Shown here piece by piece: positions 1 to 6,540 of a DNA stretch of 7,749 bases. The stretch covers positions 1 to 7,749 of the forward strand of contig DATJBC010000312.1 in NCBI GenBank assembly GCA_035515515.1, given 5' to 3'. The DNA comes from DATJBC01 sp035515515 (lineage in GTDB: Bacteria; Actinomycetota; Acidimicrobiia; Acidimicrobiales; UBA8190). The notes under the pieces are model-generated. The model had not been told where the DNA came from. It saw nothing but the letters and a program-made list of their open reading frames with translations, and ran no database searches. The translations under genes were made by a program, and so were the position numbers. How positions within the stretch are numbered: position 1 is the first letter of the stretch; each line of letters begins with the position of its first letter.

Positions 1-1437
1 GACGACGCCCTGCTGCCCGACGACGTGCGCCGGCTGGACGTCTCCGGGGGGCTGCGCACCCGGGCGGCGCGCATCGCCGCCCTGCACGACGACCTGGTGG
101 CGGCCGTGGGGGCCGGCGGGCGGCGCCGGGTGGGCACCTACCCGCGCGTCGACCCCCGCACCGGGCGCGAGCAGGTGCCCACGCGGTGGCTGGCGTCGCT
201 GTGCGCGCCGCAGACCCGCCGACGCGACGTCGCCTCGTTCAGCGCGGCCATCGACTCGGCGCCGCCGGTCTCGGCGGCCGAGCTCGAGCTGCGCGACGGC
301 GCCCGCTGGGCGGCGCAGGGGCTCGACCCCGCGGCGTCCCCCCTGGCGCGGGGCGTGGCTCGCCTGGCGGCGGGGATCGGCGCGGCGGGCGCCCGGGTCG
401 GCGCCCGCTTCACCCGCTTCGACGGCAACGTGGGCCCGGGCCTGGTGTCGCCCTTCGACCCCGCCGCCCCCATGTCCGCCACCCGGCTCGAGACCTACGC
501 GCGCTGCCCGCGCCGCTTCCTCTACGAGCGGGTCCTGGGCATCACCCGGCGCACGCCCCCCGAGGAGGTGTGGCAGATGGAGCCCGCCCCCCGAGGCACC
601 CTCGTGCACGCCATCCTCGAGGACTACCTGCGCGAGCTGCTGGCCGGCGGCGAGCGGTCGCTCGAGCGGCTCCAGGCCATCGCCACGGCGCGCTTCGCCG
701 AGGCCGAGGAGATGGGGCTGGCGGGCAAGGCGCTGTTGTGGCGCATGGACCAGGCGGCCATCCGCCGCGACCTGGCGAGGGTCTTCGAGGAGGAGGGCGA
801 CCTGGACCCCCTGGCGGCGGAGCTCGCCTTCGGCACCGACGAGGAGGGGGCGGGCCCGGCCGTCACCGTCGCCCTCGAGGACGGGCGCCGGGTCCACTTC
901 AAGGGCAAGGCCGACCGTGTGGACCGGGCCCCGTCGGGCGCCCTGGTGGTGTCGGACTACAAGACCGGCGCCCAGCGCACGCTGGCCGACCTGCGCACGG
1001 ACCCCCTGGGCGGCGGCCGGCTGCTGCAGCTGCCCGTCTACGCGCTGGCCGCCCGGGCGCGCTTCGGCTCCGACCTCCCGGTGCGGGCGCGCTACTGGCT
1101 GGTGTCGGAGCAGCGCAGCGCCCCGTGCTACAGCCTCACGCTCACCGACGACGTCCAGGCGTACTTCCGCGCGCTGCTCGGGCTCATGGCCGAGGCCGTG
1201 GACGCCGGCGTGTTCCCCGGCGCCCCCCTCGACAGGCCGGGCGACCGGCAGTTCGACGGCTGCCGCTTCTGCGACTTCGACGTGGTGTGCCCGGTGAACC
1301 GGGACCGCCAGTGGGCCCGCAAGCGAGGCGACCCCGCCCTGGCGCCGCTGGTCGCCCTGGCCGACGCCGGTGTCCCCGAGGCGGTGGCGGGGATGGTCAC
1401 CGACCGCTTCGGCGACGACGGGGAGCCCGGGCCGTGA
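1..1437 (+). CDS. AddB-like PD-(D/E)XK nuclease with Fe-S cysteines, C-terminal part (5' end outside window)
   Basis: The reading frame is open from the first base, so this is the last 478 residues of a longer protein; residues are counted from the first codon in the window. The C-terminal domain has the RecB/AddB-type nuclease signature: a His in GTLVHAIL (H203), Asp in KADRVD (D305), the DYK core (D319, K321) and a QxxxY motif (Q343, Y347). One cysteine before the nuclease core (C169, in YARCPRRF) and three after it in CX2CX5C spacing (C421, C424, C430) match the iron-sulfur staple of AddB-type nucleases. The family nicks one strand at processed double-strand breaks together with an AddA helicase partner, and the next gene overlaps this one by 4 bases and encodes such a partner. 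Residues around 40-65 (TYPRVDPRTGRE...VPTRWL) resemble the region preceding the nuclease in this family. The helicase-like half is not visible, so AddB versus another RecB-family partner cannot be settled here. Confidence 0.86.
   Translation, partial: DDALLPDDVRRLDVSGGLRTRAARIAALHDDLVAAVGAGGRRRVGTYPRVDPRTGREQVPTRWLASLCAPQTRRRDVASFSAAIDSAPPVSAAELELRDGARWAAQGLDPAASPLARGVARLAAGIGAAGARVGARFTRFDGNVGPGLVSPFDPAAPMSATRLETYARCPRRFLYERVLGITRRTPPEEVWQMEPAPRGTLVHAILEDYLRELLAGGERSLERLQAIATARFAEAEEMGLAGKALLWRMDQAAIRRDLARVFEEEGDLDPLAAELAFGTDEEGAGPAVTVALEDGRRVHFKGKADRVDRAPSGALVVSDYKTGAQRTLADLRTDPLGGGRLLQLPVYALAARARFGSDLPVRARYWLVSEQRSAPCYSLTLTDDVQAYFRALLGLMAEAVDAGVFPGAPLDRPGDRQFDGCRFCDFDVVCPVNRDRQWARKRGDPALAPLVALADAGVPEAVAGMVTDRFGDDGEPGP
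1420..1425 (+). promoter_or_regulatory. Shine-Dalgarno site for the addA-like gene
   Basis: GGGGAG lies 8 bases before the GTG at 1434. It supports that GTG, rather than an upstream in-frame codon, as the start. The GTGA overlap with the upstream stop codon also suggests translational coupling. Confidence 0.6.
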
Positions 1438-4400
1438 CGTTCCCCGACGACGGCGCCCGCCGGCGCATCCACAGCGCCCTCGACACCACGCTGGTCGTGG
1501 AGGCGGGGGCCGGCACGGGCAAGACGAGCGCGCTGGTGGGACGCATCGTGGAGCTGGTGCGCACCGGGCGGGCGGCCATGCGGGACGTGGCGGCCATCAC
1601 CTTCACCGAGGCGGCCGCCGCCGAGCTGCGCCAGCGCGTGCGCGACGGCGTCGCCGAGGCGGCCGCCCTGGAGCGGGCGAACGCCCGGCTGGTGGCGGCC
1701 CACCAGGAGGTGGACGACGCCGCCATGTGCACGCTGCACGCCTTCGCCCAGCGCATCCTGGTCGACCACTGTGTCGCCGCGGGCGTGCCCCCCGGGTTCG
1801 ACGTCCTCGACGAGACCGCCGAGCGCGCCGACTTCGCCTCGCGCCTCGAGCACTTCGCCGACGCCCTGTTCGCCGACCCCGGCGCGGAGACGGCGCTCGT
1901 GCGGGCGTTCTCGGTGGGGCTCACCCGCCAGCACCTGCACGACATCGCCTGGGAGCTGCACCGGCACTGGGACCGCCTCGAGGACGGCGGGCTGGCCGCC
2001 CTGGAGGCGGCCCGGCCGCGGCCCGGGGCGTGGCCGTCGGCCGACCCCGCCCCGGTGCTCGCCGCCCTGGAGGCCGCGCTCGCCCTGCGGCCGCTGTGCC
2101 GCGACGACACCGACAAGCTCTTCGTCCACCTGGGAGGGCTGGAGGGCGCCCGCCACGCCCTGGCGGCGTGCCCAGACGACCAGGCCACCCTGCAGTACCT
2201 GGCGCAGCGGGCGCCGTTCTCCTCGGCGCGGGGCACCAAGGGCAACTGGGGCGAGCGCGTCGACGAGGTGCGCGCCGCGTGCGCGGCGGCGGAGGACGCC
2301 CGCCAGGGCCTGCTGGGCGCCACGCGCCAGGCGGTGCTGGCCGAGCTGGGGGCGCGCCTGGCCGGCTTCGTGGCGGGCGCCGCCGACGAGCGCCGCGCCG
2401 AGGGCCGCCTGGGCTTCCACGACCTGCTGGTGCTGGCGCGGCGCCTGTTGCGCGACGACCCGGACGCCGCCGCCGCGCTGCGGGCGCGCTACCGCTACCT
2501 GCTCGTCGACGAGTTCCAGGACACCGACCCCATCCAGGTGGAGCTGGCCGCCCGCCTGGCCGCCGCCGTGGACGGCGACGCCCGGCTGGGCGCCACCCGC
2601 CCGGGCGGCCTGTTCGTCGTGGGCGACCCCAAGCAGTCGATCTACCGCTTCCGCCGGGCCGACATCGACACCTTCGAGCGCGTCGGCCAGGCCGTGGGCG
2701 AGCGCATCCTCCTCGTCACGAACTTCCGGTCGGTGCCCGGCATCGTGGGGTTCGTCAACACCGTGTTCGCCGAGCTCTTCGGGGCGGCGCCGGTGGCGGG
2801 GCAGGCCGCCCACCACGACCTGCGCGGGGCCCGCCCCGCGCTGCCCCCCACCTGCCGCCCCCTCACCGACGCCGAGCGGGCCCGGCGGGCCGGGCCCGGC
2901 GCCGTGCAGCTCGCCCTGGACGGCGTGGCGCCGCCCGAGCCCGCCGCCCCCGGGCCACCGGCGCGCCCTTGGGACACCGGCGCGCCCGTGCCCCCCGTGG
3001 TCCTCCTCGGGGGACCGCTGCGCGAGAGCGTGCGCGACGTGCGGCGGGCCGCGGCGCGCGACGTGGCCCGGGCGCTCGTCCACCTGATCGACACCCACTG
3101 GGCCGTGGCCGACGCCGGGGACGGGCTCCCCCGCCCGGCGCGCTGGCGCGACGTCGCCGTGTTGCTGCCGGCGCGCACCGCGCTGGCCGCCCTGGAGGAC
3201 GCCTTCGAGGAGGCCCGCATCCCCTACCGCCTCGAGGGGGTGGCCATGCTGTGGGGGGCCGACGAGGTGCGCGACGTGCTGGCCGTGCTGGGCGCGGTGG
3301 ACGACCCGGCCGACCGGGTGGCCGTGCTGGGCGCACTGCGCAGCCCGGGGCTGGCGTGCGGGGACGACGACCTCGTCACGTGGCACGACGGGGGCGGGTC
3401 GTGGGACCCGCGCCGGGGCGCCCCCGAGGGCCTGGAGGACCACCCCGTGGCGCGGGCCATGGCCGTCCTGGCCGAGCTGCACGGACGACGGTGGTGGTGC
3501 GAGCCCTCGGTCATGGTGGGCCACACCCTGGCCGCCCTGCGCAGCTTCGAGCTGTGCCTCGCCTACCACCGCCCCCGCGACCACTGGCACCGCCTGCGCT
3601 GGCTCCAGGACCAGGCCCGCCTGTTCGACGAGACGGTGGGGGGGTCGCTGCGGGGCTTCTTGGGCTGGGCCCAGCTCCAGGCCGAGGACGACCGCCACGG
3701 CGGCGGGGTGGGCCCGCCCGACCCCGACGACGACGCCGTGCGGGTCATGACCATCCACGGCGCCAAGGGCCTGGAGTTCCCGGTGGTGGTCCTGGGGGGC
3801 CTCGAGCGCGAGGGCGGGGGCACGGTGGCGCCGCCGGTGCTGTGGGACGACACCGGCGCCCCCCGCCTGCGGGCGCGCGACCAGCTGGTGTCCGACGGCT
3901 ACAAGGAGCTGGCCGCGCACGAGCGGGCCATGGACGAGCTCGAGCGCCTCCGCCTGCTGTACGTGGGCATGACGCGCGCCCGCGACCACCTCGTGCTGTG
4001 TCTGCACCACAAGGAGACGGCGGCGGGCTCGACGACGGTGGCGGCCCGGCTGCACGAGATCTGCGCCCGCCACGACCAGCTGTGGCGCCGCCTCCCTGTG
4101 GACGCCGCCGCGGGGTCCGGTGCGCCCGCCGACGAGGACGACGCCGGCCCCGCGCACCCCGAGCCCCTGGCCATGGGGGCCTCCGACGACGAGGTGGCCG
4201 CCTGGCGGGCGACGGTGGCGGCCTTCGCCGAGGGGCGCGCCGCCCGCCTGGCCGCCGGGCGGCGGGCCCCGGTGACCACGGCCACCGCCGTGGCGGGCGC
4301 CGACCACGGGCCCGACACGGGCGCGCCCGACGCCGCCGGCCCCCTGTGGCGCGCGGGCGACACCGGGCTCCAGATCGGCCGGGCCGTGCACAGCGCGCTG

Positions 4401-4943
4401 GCCGCGATCGACCTCGAGGCCGGCACCGACGCCGCGGGCCGCGACGGCGTCGAGGTGGCCCGCGCCCGGGCCACCGCCCAGGGCATCCCCGAGCACGCCG
4501 AGACGGTGGCCGCCATGGTGGCCGCCGCGCGGTCGGCCCCCACGGTGCGCGCCGCCGCGGCCCGGCGGCACTGGCGCGAGCTGTACGTGGCGGTCCCCGT
4601 GGGCGACCCCGTCCCGGGCGCCGCCGGCGACGCCCGCGGCGTCCTCGAGGGGTTCGTGGACCTGGTCGTCGAGCACGACGACGGGCTGGTGGTGGTGGAC
4701 TACAAGACCGACCACGCCCCCGACGAGGCCACCCGCCGGCGCGCCGCCCAGCGCTACGGCCCCCAGGTGGCCGCCTACGCCCTCGCCCTCGAGCGGGCCA
4801 CGGGCCGGCGGGTCCGGCGGTGCGTGCTCGTGTTCGTGGGCGGTCCCGGGGCGGTCGAGGTCTCCCTGGAGGGCGCCGCCCTCGACGAGGCGCGCCGTGG
4901 GGCGGCGGCCCGGGCGGCGGCGTTGGTGGCGGGGGGCGCCTGA
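1434..4943 (+). CDS. addA: AddA-like UvrD/RecB-family helicase-nuclease
   Basis: This is a complete 1169-residue protein, close to the usual AddA size of about 1200. It is an ATP-driven DNA translocase with a C-terminal nuclease that resects double-strand breaks for RecA loading. Superfamily 1 motifs appear in order: Walker A AGAGTGKT (K30), ITFTEAAAAELRQR (motif Ia), LLVDEFQDTDPIQ (D359, E360), GDPKQSIYRFR (Q401, motif III), TNFRSVPGIV (motif IV, about 430), VMTIHGAKGLEFP (about 771-783, motif V) and LLYVGMTRARDHL (R848, motif VI). The nuclease domain follows: H986 in GRAVHSAL, D1076 in EGFVDLV, D1089 and K1091 in VVDYKTD, and QVAAY (Q1111, Y1115). No Fe-S cysteine set is present, as expected for AddA. 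The GDPKQSIYRFR and IHGAKGLEFP forms are AddA/RecB-like rather than AdnB-like. The GTG start overlaps the AddB-like stop (GTGA) and has a good SD. The in-frame extension upstream to 186 is a shadow of the AddB-like gene. A Pro/Ala-rich stretch near residues 500-525 is probably a flexible insertion. Confidence 0.9.
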   Translation: MTFPDDGARRRIHSALDTTLVVEAGAGTGKTSALVGRIVELVRTGRAAMRDVAAITFTEAAAAELRQRVRDGVAEAAALERANARLVAAHQEVDDAAMCTLHAFAQRILVDHCVAAGVPPGFDVLDETAERADFASRLEHFADALFADPGAETALVRAFSVGLTRQHLHDIAWELHRHWDRLEDGGLAALEAARPRPGAWPSADPAPVLAALEAALALRPLCRDDTDKLFVHLGGLEGARHALAACPDDQATLQYLAQRAPFSSARGTKGNWGERVDEVRAACAAAEDARQGLLGATRQAVLAELGARLAGFVAGAADERRAEGRLGFHDLLVLARRLLRDDPDAAAALRARYRYLLVDEFQDTDPIQVELAARLAAAVDGDARLGATRPGGLFVVGDPKQSIYRFRRADIDTFERVGQAVGERILLVTNFRSVPGIVGFVNTVFAELFGAAPVAGQAAHHDLRGARPALPPTCRPLTDAERARRAGPGAVQLALDGVAPPEPAAPGPPARPWDTGAPVPPVVLLGGPLRESVRDVRRAAARDVARALVHLIDTHWAVADAGDGLPRPARWRDVAVLLPARTALAALEDAFEEARIPYRLEGVAMLWGADEVRDVLAVLGAVDDPADRVAVLGALRSPGLACGDDDLVTWHDGGGSWDPRRGAPEGLEDHPVARAMAVLAELHGRRWWCEPSVMVGHTLAALRSFELCLAYHRPRDHWHRLRWLQDQARLFDETVGGSLRGFLGWAQLQAEDDRHGGGVGPPDPDDDAVRVMTIHGAKGLEFPVVVLGGLEREGGGTVAPPVLWDDTGAPRLRARDQLVSDGYKELAAHERAMDELERLRLLYVGMTRARDHLVLCLHHKETAAGSTTVAARLHEICARHDQLWRRLPVDAAAGSGAPADEDDAGPAHPEPLAMGASDDEVAAWRATVAAFAEGRAARLAAGRRAPVTTATAVAGADHGPDTGAPDAAGPLWRAGDTGLQIGRAVHSALAAIDLEAGTDAAGRDGVEVARARATAQGIPEHAETVAAMVAAARSAPTVRAAAARRHWRELYVAVPVGDPVPGAAGDARGVLEGFVDLVVEHDDGLVVVDYKTDHAPDEATRRRAAQRYGPQVAAYALALERATGRRVRRCVLVFVGGPGAVEVSLEGAALDEARRGAAARAAALVAGGA

Positions 4944-4947
4944 GGGC

Positions 4948-4974
4948 GCCCGGGGCCGGCGCCGGGCCCCGGGC
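4948..4974. terminator. Bidirectional hairpin terminator between convergent genes
   Basis: GCCCGGGGCC (4948-4957) and GGCCCCGGGC (4965-4974) form a perfect 10-bp, all-G/C stem with a 7-base loop. It sits 5 bases after the addA-like stop on the plus strand and immediately next to the rmuC stop on the minus strand. There is no U-tract on either side, which is common for terminators in high-GC actinobacteria. Its location in a 31-base convergent gap argues for two-way termination. Function is inferred from position and structure. Confidence 0.7.
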
Positions 4975-6369
4975 TCAGGGGACGGCCGCGCCGGGCAGGT
5001 CGGGCTCGTCGGGGCCCGACCCCTCGATGAGCTCGAGGGCGGCCTCCTTGCCGAAGGGCCGGCGGGTGAGCTCGGGGGCCTGCAGGGCCCGGGCGCCGCC
5101 GTCGACGGTGTCGAGCTCGGGCATGTCCTTGTCGGCCCCGCCCACCACGCCCAGGTCGTGGAAGCGCCGGGCCTGGGGCAGCACGGTGCGCTCGAGGGAG
5201 CCCACCGCCTTGTTGTAGGACTCCACGGCGCTGTTCAGGCTGCGGCCCGTCTTGGCCATGTGCTCGCCGAAGGTGGCCAGGCGCTTGTAGAGCTCGCGGC
5301 CCATGTCCTGGACCTCGCGGGCGTTGTCGGCCAGGGCCTCCTGCTGCCAGCCGTAGGCCACCGTGCGCAGGAGGGCGATGAGCGTGGTGGGCGTGGCCAG
5401 GAGCACGTGGCTCGCCATGGCGTGCTCGAGCAGTGCCACGTCGTGCTCGAGGGCCGCGGCGAGCAGGGCGTCGCCGGGGACGAAGGCCACCACGAACTCG
5501 GGCGACTGGGCGAACTGCTGCCAGTACTCCTTCTTGGACAGGGCGTCGACGTGCACGCGCAGCTGGCGGGCGTGGGCGGCCATCTGCGCCCGCCGGGTGT
5601 CGTCGTCGGCCGCCTCGCTGGCCTCGAGGAAGGCCTGCAGGGGGACCTTGGCGTCCACCACGACGTTCTTGGCGCCGGGCAGGTGCACGACCATGTCGGG
5701 GCGCAGCCGGCCCTCGGGGCCCTGGGTGGTGACCTGCTCGTCGAAGTCGCAGTGCTCGAGCATCCCCGCCACCTCGACCACCCGCCGCAGCTGCATCTCG
5801 CCCCATCGGCCGCGCGTGGAGGGCGAGCGCAGGGCGGTGACCAGGTTGCGCGTCTCGGCCTGCAGCCTGTCCTGGGACTGCCCGAGCTGGCGGACCTGCT
5901 CGCTCAGGCCGGTGTAGGCCCGCTGGCGCTCGAGCTCGATGACGCGCATGCCCTGCTCGTAGCGGCCCAGCTGCTCGCGCAGCGGCTCGAGGAGCTGTTC
6001 GATGGCCTGGGCCCGTCGCTCGAGGTCGCCGCGCGCCACCTCCTGGGCGTGGGCCATGCGGGCGTCCGCCAGCTCGAGGAAGCGGGCGTTGTTGCTCGCC
6101 AGGGCCTGGGCGGAGAGCTCGGCGAACTGCCCGGCGAGCTGGCGCCGCACCTCGTCGTCGCCCGCCCGGCGCTCCTCGGCGCTGCGGCGCTCGTGGTCGA
6201 GGGCGCGCTGCAGGGCGTCGGCCTCGGCCCGCAGGGCCCCAAGGGCCGCGCCGTGCTCGGCGCGCTCGGCGCCGCGGCGGGCCTCGGCGCGGGCCGACAC
6301 CACCACCGCCCCCACCAGGGCACCGCCCACGGCCCCCACCACCAGGCCGATGACCAGGCCGGCGCTCAC
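4975..6369 (-). CDS. rmuC: DNA recombination protein RmuC
   Basis: This is a 464-residue RmuC-family protein. Family members are associated with limiting recombination and inversion at short inverted repeats, and are thought to carry a nuclease-like fold. Residues about 3-24 are a hydrophobic, Gly/Val-rich N-terminal membrane anchor (AGLVIGLVVGAVGGALVGAV). Residues about 27-165 are Ala/Glu/Arg/Gln-rich heptad-like sequence expected to form a coiled coil. The RmuC domain follows: RGRWGEMQLRRVVEVAGM (W189), RPDMVVHLPGAKNVVVDAKVPL (D239, K241), FVPGDALLAAAL, and TTLIALLRTVAYGWQQE (W341). GTG at 6369 was chosen because the membrane anchor begins right after it. An in-frame GTG at 6435 would add 22 Arg/Gly-rich residues, and the open frame runs on much further upstream only because of high GC. 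No clear SD precedes 6369; the start overlaps a possible short upstream ORF. The gene is convergent with the addA-like gene and divergent from the E1 gene. Confidence 0.94.
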   Translation of the reverse strand: MSAGLVIGLVVGAVGGALVGAVVVSARAEARRGAERAEHGAALGALRAEADALQRALDHERRSAEERRAGDDEVRRQLAGQFAELSAQALASNNARFLELADARMAHAQEVARGDLERRAQAIEQLLEPLREQLGRYEQGMRVIELERQRAYTGLSEQVRQLGQSQDRLQAETRNLVTALRSPSTRGRWGEMQLRRVVEVAGMLEHCDFDEQVTTQGPEGRLRPDMVVHLPGAKNVVVDAKVPLQAFLEASEAADDDTRRAQMAAHARQLRVHVDALSKKEYWQQFAQSPEFVVAFVPGDALLAAALEHDVALLEHAMASHVLLATPTTLIALLRTVAYGWQQEALADNAREVQDMGRELYKRLATFGEHMAKTGRSLNSAVESYNKAVGSLERTVLPQARRFHDLGVVGGADKDMPELDTVDGGARALQAPELTRRPFGKEAALELIEGSGPDEPDLPGAAVP

Positions 6370-6452
6370 GACGCGCGCCGAGCCCGGTGCGGGGCGCGCG
6401 CCCGGATCGCCACGCGGCCCCCGACGCCTGCCCACCTGCCCCGACGGTGCAC
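6366..6452 (-). CDS. Possible leaderless 28-codon upstream ORF coupled to rmuC
   Basis: A GTG at 6452 lies 7 bases downstream of a TACGCT -10 box, the geometry of a leaderless actinobacterial start. The frame runs 28 codons to a TGA at 6368-6366 that overlaps the rmuC GTG in a GTGA junction. The peptide is very basic, with 9 arginines (it begins VHRRGRWAG), and has no recognisable domain. If translated, it could deliver ribosomes to rmuC, which lacks its own SD. The same frame stays open further upstream, to 6698, so the ORF itself is weak evidence; the promoter spacing and the stop/start overlap are what support it. It may be chance in GC-rich sequence. Confidence 0.3.
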   Translation of the reverse strand: MHRRGRWAGVGGRVAIRARAPHRARRAS

Positions 6453-6474
6453 GCGGGCGAGCGTACCGTCGGGG
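6439..6474. repeat. Perfect 10-bp inverted repeat in the divergent promoter region, possible operator
   Basis: CCCCGACGGT (6439-6448) is the exact reverse complement of ACCGTCGGGG (6465-6474); 16 bases separate them and the arm centres are 26 bases apart. The repeat flanks the predicted rmuC start of transcription, and its right arm touches the TACGCT -10 box. For rmuC the right arm lies upstream of the transcript, so an RNA hairpin is unlikely on that strand, and a DNA-level binding site for a dimeric regulator is the simpler reading. A regulator cannot be named from the sequence. Confidence 0.5.
6460..6465 (-). promoter_or_regulatory. Candidate -10 box for rmuC
   Basis: TACGCT on the minus strand fits the TAnnnT actinobacterial -10 consensus. 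A weak -35 match (CTGGCG, agreeing with TTGACA at three positions) lies 17 bases upstream. Transcription would start near 6452, giving either a leaderless short ORF or an rmuC leader of about 85 bases. The box overlaps one arm of the inverted repeat at 6439-6474. Confidence 0.45.
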
Positions 6475-6526
6475 TGTGACAGCGCCAGGGACCGCCGCGG
6501 GGCGCCGGTTGCGGCCCGGGCACGGG

Positions 6527-6532
6527 TAGCGT
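6527..6532 (+). promoter_or_regulatory. Candidate leaderless -10 box for the E1 gene
   Basis: TAGCGT matches TAnnnT and ends 5 bases before GTG 6538 and 8 bases before GTG 6541, so transcription would begin at or next to the start codon. There is no SD upstream of these GTGs, which agrees with a leaderless message. No good -35 hexamer is seen at 16-18 bases; TTGCGG at 6509 is only 12 bases away. Confidence 0.45.
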
Positions 6533-6540
6533 CGACGGTG

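Larger units (their letters stand above)
6370..6537. other. Divergent intergenic region rmuC / E1
   Basis: About 170 bases lie between the two start codons. The region holds the two candidate -10 boxes, the 10-bp inverted repeat and the possible rmuC upstream ORF. The 8-mer CGACGGTG occurs at 6442-6449 and again at 6533-6540, beside the E1 start. No riboswitch, tRNA or stable terminator hairpin was recognised here. Confidence 0.6.

Noticed and set aside
1128..4715. A 1195-codon open frame on the minus strand opposite the addA-like gene
   Set aside because: Its composition is Gly/Arg/Ala/His-rich with no domain, and it lies opposite an intact helicase with all motifs. It is a consequence of third-position GC bias.
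1370..5218. A 1282-codon plus-strand frame overlapping the addA-like gene and the end of rmuC
   Set aside because: It is Arg/Gly/Pro low complexity throughout and crosses the convergent gene boundary; an out-of-frame shadow.
6509..6514. TTGCGG as a -35 box for the E1 gene
   Set aside because: Only 12 bases separate it from TAGCGT, too short for a standard promoter spacer.
4775..6523. A 582-codon minus-strand frame across rmuC
   Set aside because: It is an out-of-frame shadow of rmuC, Arg/Gly/Pro-rich with no recognisable motif.
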